A DNA stretch of 18,468 nucleotides from JBCDCE01 sp039182515 (GTDB lineage: Bacteria > Pseudomonadota > Alphaproteobacteria > Rhodobacterales > Rhodobacteraceae), in the NCBI GenBank assembly GCA_039182515.1, contig JBCDCE010000070.1, positions 1 through 18,468 on the forward strand. Reading direction: 5' to 3'. The position numbers were made by a program, and so were the translations under genes. The notes under the pieces are model-generated. The model worked only from the letters and a program-made list of their open reading frames with translations. It made no database searches and was not told the DNA's origin. Each line of letters begins with the position of its first letter. Within the stretch, counting starts at the first letter, position 1. Positions 1 to 6,275 of the stretch are shown here, one piece after another.

Positions 1-141
1 GAAATGGTGATGCCGGGCGACAACCTGAAGTTCAACGTTGAGCTGATCGCGCCCATCGCGATGGAAAACGGCCTCCGCTTCGCGATCCGCGAAGGCGGCC
101 GCACCGTCGGCGCCGGCGTCGTCTCCAAAATCATCGAGTAA
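1..141 (+). CDS. tuf: Elongation factor Tu, C-terminal 46 residues (5' truncated by window edge)
   Basis: The frame is open from the first base and ends at TAA 139-141. The translation contains EMVMPGDNLKF, ELIAPIAME, GLRFAIREGGRTVGAG and ends VVSKIIE, which is the C-terminal beta-barrel (domain 3) of EF-Tu. EF-Tu is the cytoplasmic GTPase that delivers aminoacyl-tRNA to the ribosome. Domain 3 contacts tRNA and EF-Ts. The gene's position upstream of tRNA-Trp, secE and nusG marks it as the tuf copy linked to secE-nusG, although here several accessory genes intervene. Two stem-loops follow the stop (253-326), so transcription probably ends before cpdB. Confidence 0.97.
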   Translation, partial: EMVMPGDNLKFNVELIAPIAMENGLRFAIREGGRTVGAGVVSKIIE

Positions 142-179
142 CGATCCTTTAGGGTCCTTATAGTGGGGGCCGGGTGGCA

Positions 180-198
180 GTGGATCTCTCAGATCCAC
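180..198 (+). other. Stem-loop in the tuf 3' untranslated region
   Basis: GTGGATCT (180-187) pairs perfectly with AGATCCAC (191-198) around a 3-base loop CTC. A further GGGT (172-175) can pair with ACCC (201-204) around internal loops. No T-run follows, so this is not an intrinsic terminator. It may protect the tuf mRNA end or belong to a small 3'-derived RNA that ends at the terminator near 326. No open reading frame is visible in 142-252. Confidence 0.5.
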
Positions 199-252
199 GT
201 ACCCAGCGCAGCACCCAGGAGACAATTTGGGAGCAACCTGCAAAACACGTCC

Positions 253-276
253 TAGGCCGGGCCAAAACCCGGCCTA
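253..276 (+). terminator. First stem-loop after tuf (weak terminator)
   Basis: TAGGCCGGG (253-261) pairs with CCCGGCCTA (268-276), nine base pairs around CCAAAA. It is followed by an A-rich stretch rather than a T-run, so alone it would be a poor terminator. It lies just ahead of a strong one. Confidence 0.5.
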
Positions 277-294
277 TAAAATAAGCAAAGAGAG

Positions 295-326
295 CGGCTT
301 GGTGCCAAAAACCAAGCCGTTTTTTT
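295..326 (+). terminator. Strong rho-independent terminator after tuf
   Basis: CGGCTTGG (295-302) pairs with CCAAGCCG (312-319), eight base pairs with loop TGCCAAAAA, followed at once by seven T (320-326). This is a classic intrinsic terminator and separates tuf from cpdB. Confidence 0.9.
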
Positions 327-344
327 GTTTCGTTGGTTTCGGAG

Positions 345-388
345 CGTCATCATGAGACGATCATGAAAGTGACATGTTAGTGTTACGT
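345..388 (+). promoter_or_regulatory. 11-bp-phased CATG repeats upstream of cpdB (candidate operator)
   Basis: CATG occurs at 351-354, 362-365 and 373-376, exactly 11 bp apart. The 7-mer ATCATGA is repeated at 349-355 and 360-366. A fourth, degenerate unit follows (378-388). An 11-bp direct-repeat spacing is what PhoB-type boxes have, and the downstream gene releases phosphate from nucleotides. However, the core does not match the CTGTCAT consensus, so the binding protein is unknown. Confidence 0.35.
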
Positions 389-435
389 GGCGCCGCCATC
401 GAAATCTTAATTCAGAGCTTATTTCGGAGTGCTTT

Positions 436-2409
436 ATGACCCTTGATCTTACCCGCCGCAGTTTTCTGGCCACCACGGCCAGCACCGGCTTGATTGCTTT
501 GCATCCTTTTGCTGCCAATGCCTCACAAAATCAGGCCCATCTCCGCATCATGGAAACGACCGACTTGCACGTGCACGTGTTTCCCTATGACTACTATGCG
601 GACCGCCCGCGAGATACAGTTGGCCTTGCGCGCACCGCGTCATTGATTGCTGATATTCGGGCTGAGGCTGGAAACTCTTTGCTCATCGACAACGGCGATT
701 TCCTGCAAGGCAATCCGATGGGCGATTACATCGCCTATGAACGCGGCATGAAGGAGGGTGACATGCACCCAATCATTCAAGCGATGAACACGCTTGGATT
801 CGATGCCACAACGATGGGCAATCACGAGTTCAACTACGGGCTCGATTTCTTGATGAAATCCATGGCTGGCGCGGATTTTGAAGTTGTTTCGGCCAATGTC
901 GTCTCTGAAATGGGCGCCAACCCGCGTGCCGATAAGACGCTCTTTAAGCCTTACGCCATCGTCGACAAAGAAGTGACAGACGGTGCGGGAAACATCCATA
1001 TGGTCAAAGTCGGCCTTATTGGATTTGTGCCGCCTCAGATCATGCAGTGGGACCGGCGCCATCTGGAAGGCAATGTCATGGCCCGCGACATTATAGAGAC
1101 GGCCAAGGCTTATGTGCCTGAGATGAAAGAAGCGGGCGCTGACATCATCATAGCGCTGAGCCACTCTGGGATTGGGGCCGCAGAGGCCACGGAAGGTATG
1201 GAGAACGCCTCCGTTCCGCTGGCTAGGATCGACGGAATCGACGCGCTTTTGACCGGCCACCATCACCGTGTTTTCCCGAGTTCAGCCTATGACGAGGTGC
1301 CGGGTGTTGATACCGCCGCAGGCACAATTCACGGCAAACCTGCCGCCATGGGCGGTTTTTGGGGATCGCACTTGGGTGTCATTGATCTCATGCTGGAAAC
1401 CTCGGGCGGCGAATGGAAGGTTGTGTCCCACACTGCTGAAGCGCGGCCCATTTCCAAGCGCAACGAAGATCGTTCGATCACAGCGCTTGTCGAAAGCGTT
1501 CCAGCGGTGCTGGCCTCTGTGCAAAAAGACCATGATGAAACCTTGTCATACGTGCGCCGCGCGGTTGGTAAAACCGATGCGCCTCTGCACAGCTATTTTG
1601 CGCTCGTTGCGGATGACCCGTCGGTTCAAATCGTTTCAATTGCGCAAAGTTGGTACATCAAGGAGATGCTTGCGGGCTCTGAGTATGAAGGCCTGCCGGT
1701 TCTTTCGGCGGCAGCTCCGTTCAAAGCAGGCGGCCGAGGTGGGCCAGAGTATTTCACGGATGTTCCCAAAGGGGACGTGGCCATCAAGAACGTGTCAGAT
1801 CTTTACCTCTATCCCAACACAGCGCGCGCTGTGCTGGTGACGGGGCGTGAGGTGAAAAACTGGCTGGAGCGCTCTGCGGGGATGTTCAACCAAGTTGAGC
1901 CGGGCTCCAAAGGGGCGGTTTTGCTGAACCCAGATTTCCCAAGCTACAATTTCGATGTGATTGATGGTGTGCGCTATGAGATCGATCTCAGCCAGCCGTC
2001 TATGTTTGATCCAAAAGGCAATTTGATCAACGCGGATGCCAACCGGATTGTGAACCTCACTTACAATGGCGCGCCGCTCGATATGGATCAGAAGTTTGTC
2101 ATTGCGACCAACAACTACAGGGCCTCTGGTGGTGGCAAGTTCCCAGGAGCTATGGGAGATACGATCATCTTTGAGGGTCCCGATACAAACCGCGATGTGA
2201 TCGTGCGCTATATCGTGGACCAAGGCACAATCAGTCCACAAGCCGATGCAAACTGGACCTTTGCTGCGATGCCAGACACGTCTGTCTTATTCGATACGGG
2301 GCCCAAGGCCAGTGCCTATGCGGCTGATGTGAAAGGCGTATCGATTACACCCGCTGGGGAAGGCCCGGATGGCTTTGCGCGCTTCGAGATTGATCTCGGC
2401 GCCAAATAA
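436..2409 (+). CDS. cpdB: Periplasmic 2',3'-cyclic-nucleotide 2'-phosphodiesterase / 3'-nucleotidase, Tat-exported
   Basis: The 657-residue protein is close to the usual CpdB length. It hydrolyses 2',3'-cyclic nucleotides and then 3'-nucleotides in the periplasm, letting cells scavenge phosphate and nucleosides from RNA breakdown products. The start ATG follows GGAG (426-429). Residues 6-11 (TRRSFL) form a twin-arginine motif, followed by a hydrophobic stretch and an AANA cleavage site near 26-29. The metallophosphoesterase metal ligands are visible: DLH (43-45), DNGDFLQG (85-92), GNHEF (128-132), H243 in LSHSG and GHHH (274-277). The CpdB-specific METTDLH and FDYY-like segment (51-54) separates it from UshA. 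The C-terminal half is the 5'-nucleotidase substrate domain, with NFDVIDGV and ATNNYRASGGGKF. It probably forms a single-gene unit between two terminators. Confidence 0.92.
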   Translation: MTLDLTRRSFLATTASTGLIALHPFAANASQNQAHLRIMETTDLHVHVFPYDYYADRPRDTVGLARTASLIADIRAEAGNSLLIDNGDFLQGNPMGDYIAYERGMKEGDMHPIIQAMNTLGFDATTMGNHEFNYGLDFLMKSMAGADFEVVSANVVSEMGANPRADKTLFKPYAIVDKEVTDGAGNIHMVKVGLIGFVPPQIMQWDRRHLEGNVMARDIIETAKAYVPEMKEAGADIIIALSHSGIGAAEATEGMENASVPLARIDGIDALLTGHHHRVFPSSAYDEVPGVDTAAGTIHGKPAAMGGFWGSHLGVIDLMLETSGGEWKVVSHTAEARPISKRNEDRSITALVESVPAVLASVQKDHDETLSYVRRAVGKTDAPLHSYFALVADDPSVQIVSIAQSWYIKEMLAGSEYEGLPVLSAAAPFKAGGRGGPEYFTDVPKGDVAIKNVSDLYLYPNTARAVLVTGREVKNWLERSAGMFNQVEPGSKGAVLLNPDFPSYNFDVIDGVRYEIDLSQPSMFDPKGNLINADANRIVNLTYNGAPLDMDQKFVIATNNYRASGGGKFPGAMGDTIIFEGPDTNRDVIVRYIVDQGTISPQADANWTFAAMPDTSVLFDTGPKASAYAADVKGVSITPAGEGPDGFARFEIDLGAK

Positions 2410-2429
2410 GCCAAGCTTGATCTCATTGT

Positions 2430-2470
2430 CCCCGCCTGGTCGGCGGGGGCGCTTTCTTTGGCGCTTTTTT
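2430..2470 (+). terminator. Intrinsic terminator after cpdB
   Basis: CCCCGCC (2430-2436) pairs with GGCGGGG (2442-2448) around TGGTC. T-rich sequence follows, with a run of six T at 2465-2470. It ends the cpdB transcript 20 bases after the stop codon. Confidence 0.75.
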
Positions 2471-2534
2471 CCCATGTTACGACGTTAGACTAAGGTGCCA
2501 CAGGTGTTGCGAACCTAAAGAGCAAGGAGTGGTC

Positions 2535-2909
2535 ATGTCGTCGTCACAAAGCGCATATCCGTTTTCTGGACCTCAAATGCAAAAGACGCACTACGAACGG
2601 GCAGATATGCCTGGGTCGCATTTTGATGGGGTCAATCTTGCAGATGCGAAGTTCTTTGCTGTTTTGACCAAAGCGCAATTCATGGACACCAATCTGCAAG
2701 GTGCGGTGTTTGATGATGTTAATCTAAGTGAGACGTCGTTCAACAATGTCACGCTGGCGAACGCACGCATTGAAAATGCCAACCTGTCTCGGGTTAAGAT
2801 TTCAGGAGCGACACTGGCGGGTCTTGAGATCACGGATGCAGACCTTACTGGCATGCGGATCAATGGCGTGCTCGTGTCGGATCTTTTTGCGGCTTTTGAG
2901 GCAAACTAA
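2535..2909 (+). CDS. Pentapeptide-repeat protein
   Basis: This 124-residue protein starts at ATG 2535, five bases after AAGGAG (2524-2529). An in-frame GTG at 2529 overlaps that ribosome binding site and is unlikely to be used. From about residue 30 to 109 the chain follows the A(D/N)LXX pattern: central L/F/I residues recur every five positions (54, 59, 64, 69, 74 and so on to 109), alternating leucine with phenylalanine or isoleucine. One register slip occurs between F40 and L44. Such repeats fold into a right-handed quadrilateral beta-helix. There is no signal peptide or membrane segment, so it is probably cytoplasmic. Some family members mimic DNA and protect gyrase, but most have no known role, and none is assigned here. 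It faces a minus-strand gene. Confidence 0.8.
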   Translation: MSSSQSAYPFSGPQMQKTHYERADMPGSHFDGVNLADAKFFAVLTKAQFMDTNLQGAVFDDVNLSETSFNNVTLANARIENANLSRVKISGATLAGLEITDADLTGMRINGVLVSDLFAAFEAN

Positions 2910-2973
2910 GCGTTGTGCGAAAAACCTGAATCACCTAGCGCTGCCTGAAATGCTTGGTTTCAACGCGTTAGCT

Positions 2974-2995
2974 AATGCCTGATGTCTCAGGTATT
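2974..2995. terminator. Stem-loop between convergent genes
   Basis: AATGCCTGA (2974-2982) pairs with TCAGGTATT (2987-2995), nine pairs including one G-T, around TGTC. It lies between the ends of the plus-strand pentapeptide gene and the minus-strand secreted-protein gene and could end either transcript. No good T-run is present on either strand, so the terminator role is uncertain. Confidence 0.35.
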
Positions 2996-3016
2996 GCGTC
3001 AAACGCTATAGCGCGT

Positions 3017-3292
3017 CTATTTTCGTGAGCCGCATCCAAAGAGGCGATCTATGAGATTGCACCCATTTTCGTCGCGCCTCAACTCTTGTTGGATTGCATC
3101 CCTGCGTTTGCCGAACGAGCCGCTGCCATAGGCGATAAGTTGGATGGCGGACAGTTGGTGATTGCTGAGCGTTTCGACATCCGCGCGCACAGAGTATTCG
3201 TTCAGGATGCGCGAAACGGATTGCTCAAGCTGGGTTAACGCCACCGCAGGCTGCGCGATGAGGGCTGCGCATAGGACAAACATGGCTCTCAT
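3017..3292 (-). CDS. Small secreted protein of unknown function
   Basis: This minus-strand gene encodes 91 residues. The chosen start is the ATG complementary to 3290-3292, which follows AGGAG with six-base spacing. A longer frame begins at 3364 but would bury the signal peptide. Residues 1-18 (MRAMFVLCAA then LIAQPAVA) form a signal peptide with a likely cut after AVA. The mature part is about 70 residues, mostly helical in appearance, with a positively charged middle (GKRRDAIQQELRR) and two cysteines near the end (78 and 87) that could form a disulfide. I do not recognise a named domain. It is transcribed away from tRNA-Trp and toward the pentapeptide gene, so it has its own promoter. Confidence 0.7.
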   Translation of the reverse strand: MRAMFVLCAALIAQPAVALTQLEQSVSRILNEYSVRADVETLSNHQLSAIQLIAYGSGSFGKRRDAIQQELRRDENGCNLIDRLFGCGSRK

Positions 3293-3426
3293 AACGGGTC
3301 TCCTTTGGTTGTAAGTATGGGGGCTGATGCGGGTTTGCGCAATGCTGCGTGGTTTGAAACTCACCGCGTCGGGCGAGTTACCGCTTGATCCGCGCTGCTT
3401 TTCCGACTACGCCGTCCCAGCGCTGC

Positions 3427-3501
3427 AGGGGTGTAGCTCAGCGGTAGAGCATCGGTTTCCAAAACCGACGGCCGGGGGTTCGATCCCCTCCGCCCCTGCC
3501 A
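3427..3501 (+). tRNA. trnW: tRNA-Trp (anticodon CCA)
   Basis: A complete cloverleaf of 75 bases includes an encoded CCA end (3499-3501). The acceptor stem AGGGGTG (3427-3433) pairs with CGCCCCT (3491-3497), with one T-G pair. The D-arm is GCTC/GAGC. The anticodon arm TCGGT/ACCGA (3452-3468) holds the anticodon CCA at 3459-3461. The T-arm has loop TTCGATC and one G-T pair. The discriminator base is G3498, as in bacterial tRNA-Trp. tRNA-Trp next to secE-nusG is the usual order in this group, but here a sulfotransferase-like gene is inserted between them. Confidence 0.97.
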
Positions 3502-3509
3502 AGCGCGAA

Positions 3510-3530
3510 AGACGGGTGTGACGCCTGTCT
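3510..3530 (+). other. Stem-loop just downstream of tRNA-Trp
   Basis: AGACGGGTG (3510-3518) pairs with CGCCTGTCT (3522-3530), nine pairs including two G-T, around TGA. It starts eight bases after the tRNA CCA end. Only a short T-run follows (TTT at 3537-3539), so it may be a weak terminator or a 3' processing stop for the tRNA precursor, with readthrough into the next gene. Confidence 0.45.
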
Positions 3531-3555
3531 GACCGGTTTGAAGGAAGCGAAGCCC

Positions 3556-4449
3556 ATGCCTCCTGCTTTTGACCTTACACTTCATATTGGAGCCCATAAG
3601 ACGGCGACAAGCCATTTTCAGAGGTCCTTGCGGCTCAACCGTGCTTTGCTTGCTGATTTTGGCACCGATATTTATGTCCCGAAAGATCTGCGAAATCGGA
3701 CCGAGGGTATTTGGGACCTTGTGGATCTTGACGGCAATCGTGAAGAGGCTCGCAACACCTTCACGGGCCTTTTAAAAGACGGCAATCATCTGTTTCTTTC
3801 TGAGGAAAACCTTCTTCGGCAGGCGCATCCTTTGAATGGTGCAATGCCTGGCGTGCTCTATCCATATGCAACCGAATGGGTGAGAAAGCTGTCTTTTATT
3901 CTGCCTGAGACACGCCTTACCCTTGCGATTTCGATCCGAGACTACGCGCGCTTTTATCGTTCGCTTTATGCTCAACGCTTGTTGGCGGGGCATGTCATGA
4001 GTTTCGAGGGGTTTTTACGCCAGGCATGCTACCCAAATGGTTCGTGGCTTGAGATGCTGACGCGTCTCGTCTCGCTAAGAATAGTTAAGGAAATCGTGCT
4101 TTGGCGATTTGAAGACTATGGGGCGCTGAGAGGCGCCATATTACAATATCTTTTCCCGCGATGTGACGGGTCGAAGTTTGTTTGGTCTGATCGTCGGCTC
4201 AATCAAACCTTGTCTCAAAGGGCCATGGCGGAACTGACGGAAAGCCTTACGAAAGATGAGCTGCGTCAAGACACACAAGACAACCGCAAAATGCATGCGC
4301 AAGACATGCGCAAGCTGTATCCTGTGGGGGATATGCATTCGGTTTGGGACCCTTGGAGCGCACAAGAACGAGAGGCGAGCACGCAGCGCTATGCCCGCGA
4401 TGTTTCGCAAATTGCCCAGCTTGCTAAGGTTACCTATCTCACGCCTTGA
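3556..4449 (+). CDS. Sulfotransferase-like P-loop protein
   Basis: This 297-residue protein starts at ATG 3556, eight bases after AAGGAAG (3541-3547). An in-frame TTG at 3538 lies upstream of that site and is rejected. The N-terminus reads LHIGAHKTATSHFQ (8-22), the HxGxxKTxTT-type loop that binds the phosphate of PAPS in sulfotransferases. IRDYARFYRSLYAQ (127-140) resembles the 3'-phosphate-binding segment that follows later in such folds. LSEENLL (81-87) is also typical of this bacterial group. No membrane segment or signal peptide is seen. The acceptor substrate cannot be inferred; relatives modify sugars or surface polymers. The gene lies between tRNA-Trp and secE and may share their transcript. 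It could also be a P-loop protein that has lost sulfotransferase activity. Confidence 0.72.
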   Translation: MPPAFDLTLHIGAHKTATSHFQRSLRLNRALLADFGTDIYVPKDLRNRTEGIWDLVDLDGNREEARNTFTGLLKDGNHLFLSEENLLRQAHPLNGAMPGVLYPYATEWVRKLSFILPETRLTLAISIRDYARFYRSLYAQRLLAGHVMSFEGFLRQACYPNGSWLEMLTRLVSLRIVKEIVLWRFEDYGALRGAILQYLFPRCDGSKFVWSDRRLNQTLSQRAMAELTESLTKDELRQDTQDNRKMHAQDMRKLYPVGDMHSVWDPWSAQEREASTQRYARDVSQIAQLAKVTYLTP

Positions 4450-4452
4450 AAG

Positions 4453-4472
4453 CATGCGCGCTTGCGCGTATG
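4453..4472 (+). other. Stem-loop between the sulfotransferase-like gene and secE
   Basis: CATGCGCG (4453-4460) pairs with CGCGTATG (4465-4472), eight pairs with one G-T, around CTTG. It begins three bases after the upstream stop codon. No T-run follows, so it may mark an mRNA end or a pause rather than an intrinsic terminator. Confidence 0.45.
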
Positions 4473-4490
4473 TGAGCCATTCAAAGGCAC

Positions 4491-4523
4491 GGACATCCAA
4501 CGGACATTCCAAGGACATCACAT
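4491..4523 (+). repeat. Three tandem 11-bp repeats (GGACAT) ending at the secE start
   Basis: GGACAT occurs at 4491, 4502 and 4513, exactly 11 bp apart. The units are GGACATCCAAC, GGACATTCCAA and GGACATCACAT. The AAGGA ribosome binding site of secE (4511-4515) spans the junction of units two and three, and the secE ATG overlaps the end of unit three. This may be a phased protein-binding site or slippage-derived duplication in the leader. Confidence 0.6.
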
Positions 4524-4719
4524 GGCGCGCACCAACCCGTTTCAGTTCATTCAGCAAGTTCGCACCGAAGTTGGCCGCGTAACTTGGCCCACACGCCGGG
4601 AAGTTCTGCTGACAACTGTCATGGTGTTTATCATGGCGATGCTGACAGCGATCTTTTTCTTCTTTGTCGATTGGCTGATCCGGACCGGCCTCACGGGCAT
4701 CCTGGGCATGTTCAACTAG
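4522..4719 (+). CDS. secE: Preprotein translocase subunit SecE (short form)
   Basis: SecE is the essential clamp subunit that wraps around SecY in the inner-membrane protein channel. The start ATG 4522 lies six bases after AAGGA (4511-4515). A longer in-frame start at 4462 has no ribosome binding site. The 65-residue protein is the short, single-helix form common outside the gammaproteobacteria. FIQQVRTEVGRVTWPTRREV (9-28) holds the conserved amphipathic motif with the WPT(R/K)xE signature, and one membrane helix follows at about 29-52 (rich in I, F and V). It precedes nusG, as in nearly all bacteria, but with an unusually long 177-base gap containing short repeated hairpins. Confidence 0.95.
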   Translation: MARTNPFQFIQQVRTEVGRVTWPTRREVLLTTVMVFIMAMLTAIFFFFVDWLIRTGLTGILGMFN

Positions 4720-4761
4720 GCCTTTGGCCCTCGCTTGTTTTGAACTCTCTTGTTTCGAAAT

Positions 4762-4831
4762 GGGGCTTGAAATCCCCAAGCGCCGCAGCTAGCAGATGAA
4801 TGTGTGGCTGGTCGGTTGCTTAACCCCAAGC
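4762..4831 (+). other. secE-nusG gap: two similar short stem-loops
   Basis: The 177-base gap (4720-4896) has no gene. The octamer CCCCAAGC occurs at 4774-4781 and again at 4824-4831, exactly 50 bases apart. Each copy closes a small hairpin: GCTTG (4765-4769) with CAAGC (4777-4781), and GCTT (4818-4821) with AAGC (4828-4831). Their function is unknown; a nusG leader element is possible. Confidence 0.35.
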
Positions 4832-4896
4832 TGCAAAATCCCAACGCGACGAACTTTTGGTTATCGCACCCGGCGAGATGAAGGATGATATGAGCT

Positions 4897-5430
4897 ATGG
4901 CGAAACGCTGGTATTCGGTGAGTGTGCTGTCGAACTTTGAAAAAAAGATCGCTGAGCAAATTCGCACGTCGGTCGAAGAAGCCAATCTCGAAGATCAGAT
5001 CGACGAAGTGCTTGTGCCCACAGAAGAAGTGATCGAGATCCGTCGCGGGAAGAAGGTCTCTGCGGAGCGCCGCTTTATGCCGGGCTATGTGCTCGTGCAT
5101 ATGGAAATGACCGACGAAGGCTATCACCTCATCAACTCCATCAACCGCGTGACGGGCTTTTTGGGCCCTCAAGGCCGCCCCATGCCGATGCGCGACGCAG
5201 AAGTGAACGGCATTCTGAACCGTGTTCAAGAAGGTGAAGAAGCGCCTAAGCTCCTCATCTCCTTTGACGTGGGTGAGAAGGTTAAGGTCAACGAAGGACC
5301 GTTTGAGGACTTCGATGGGCTTGTCGAAGAGGTAGACGAAGACAACCAGCGCCTGAAAGTTACTGTGTCGATCTTTGGTCGCGAAACGCCTGTTGAGCTC
5401 GAATACACCCAGGTGACGAAGCAAAGCTAA
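4897..5430 (+). CDS. nusG: Transcription elongation/antitermination factor NusG
   Basis: NusG binds the RNA polymerase clamp, suppresses pausing, and links polymerase to Rho or to the leading ribosome. The 177-residue protein has the usual length. The N-terminal NGN domain spans about 1-110, with WYSVSVLSNFEKK at the start and RRFMPGYVLVHMEM (58-71). The KOW domain lies at about 123-177, with FDVGEKVKVNEGPFEDFDG (123-141). The start ATG 4897 has AAGGA at 4881-4885, an 11-base spacing that is longer than usual. No better in-frame start exists, and MAKRWYSV is the family-typical beginning. It is followed after 22 bases by a phosphatase-like gene, probably on the same transcript. Confidence 0.97.
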   Translation: MAKRWYSVSVLSNFEKKIAEQIRTSVEEANLEDQIDEVLVPTEEVIEIRRGKKVSAERRFMPGYVLVHMEMTDEGYHLINSINRVTGFLGPQGRPMPMRDAEVNGILNRVQEGEEAPKLLISFDVGEKVKVNEGPFEDFDGLVEEVDEDNQRLKVTVSIFGRETPVELEYTQVTKQS

Positions 5431-5452
5431 AGCTCTTGTCTCCGACGAGCGC

Positions 5453-5965
5453 ATGTCACAAGCTCGCCGCATGTCTGAAACTGATATTTTGAATTGGCGC
5501 CGGATTGCCGCGCACTTGACCACATCCGGTCAGCCTACAGAGGCGCAGCTTGGCGCCTTGAAAGATCTCGGCGTGACCAAGGTCATTAACCTTGCGCCGC
5601 ATTCCAACCAAGGCTCGCTTGCGGATGAAGCGGGCTCTTTGGCTGCGCTTGGCATTCCTTATGTGAATATCCCTGTAGACTTCGATGCGCCGCAAGAGAG
5701 TGACTTTGCAGCCTTTTGTGAGGCGATGGAGAAGGCTCAAGATGACACGCTCCACGTGCATTGCATCTTCAACGCGCGGGTCTCAGCCTTCATGTACAGA
5801 TATGCCAAAGAGGGGCGCGGGCATGATCCGGATGCGCTCTTTGATGTGATGGACGGAATCTGGCGCCCTGGTGGTGTGTGGGCCAAGTTCATCGGGGATC
5901 CGGGCAACGAAGGGAGGGAAAACCAATTTGCTGGTTTTGAATATAATCCGCCTAAAAAGACTTGA
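5453..5965 (+). CDS. DUF442-type tyrosine-phosphatase-like protein
   Basis: This 170-residue protein has the fold signature of the cysteine-phosphatase superfamily. LTTSGQPTEAQL (22-33) is the typical DUF442/Blh-type opening, and VTKVINLAP (41-49) and IPYVNIPVDF (68-77) form the core strands. The active-site loop is VHCIFNARVSAF (102-113), with C104 and R109. This is CX4R with an N in place of the usual G, one residue shorter than the canonical HCX5R loop; as I recall, this is a known variant of this subfamily. It probably lies in the cytoplasm; no signal is seen. The substrate is unknown. Start ATG 5453 has only a weak ribosome binding site, and ATG 5471 (164 residues) is an alternative. The gene sits 22 bases after nusG and is probably co-transcribed. 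Confidence 0.75.
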   Translation: MSQARRMSETDILNWRRIAAHLTTSGQPTEAQLGALKDLGVTKVINLAPHSNQGSLADEAGSLAALGIPYVNIPVDFDAPQESDFAAFCEAMEKAQDDTLHVHCIFNARVSAFMYRYAKEGRGHDPDALFDVMDGIWRPGGVWAKFIGDPGNEGRENQFAGFEYNPPKKT

Positions 5966-6275
5966 GCTGAGTTAACGGTTCAAGTCATTGCTTTGGCAAT
6001 CCACCGCCTGATGATGAGTTTTTGTCTGCGTTAATTGCGTCCATCCAATGGGGCCAGCCCAAAAAATCGCAACTCATGCACTGATGGCGAGAAATACAAT
6101 CTGTTTTGAGACGAGGCGCTCCCGCTGATACAAATCTTGTCTTCTATGCGAGTTGTGAAACCGTACCTGCAATAAACCAGGTTGTGTTTACGCAAATCGG
6201 ATGGATAGTCTTGCTCAGAGCTTGGACTTTTTGGCCTTAGTTCTGATTACTTCGGGAATTCCAGGAGATTTCGGT
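5966..6275. other. 310-base gap without a recognisable gene
   Basis: This stretch separates the DUF442 gene from the orphan gene at 6276. I see only small hairpins: ATTGC (5987-5991) with GCAAT (5996-6000), and ACCTG (6165-6169) with CAGGT (6178-6182). No strong terminator, no convincing sigma-70 promoter and no gene remnant were recognised. It presumably contains the promoter for the next gene. An open frame runs from ATG 6201 into the downstream gene but lacks a ribosome binding site. Confidence 0.4.

Noticed and set aside
345..388. A canonical Pho box upstream of cpdB
   Set aside because: The 11-bp spacing fits, but the repeats do not match CTGTCAT, so only a phased repeat of unknown binder is claimed.
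4878..4940. Small overlapping frame at ATG 4878 that uses the AAGGA and runs into nusG
   Set aside because: It encodes only about 20 residues with no recognisable feature and overlaps the nusG start in another frame; it is more likely chance than a leader peptide.
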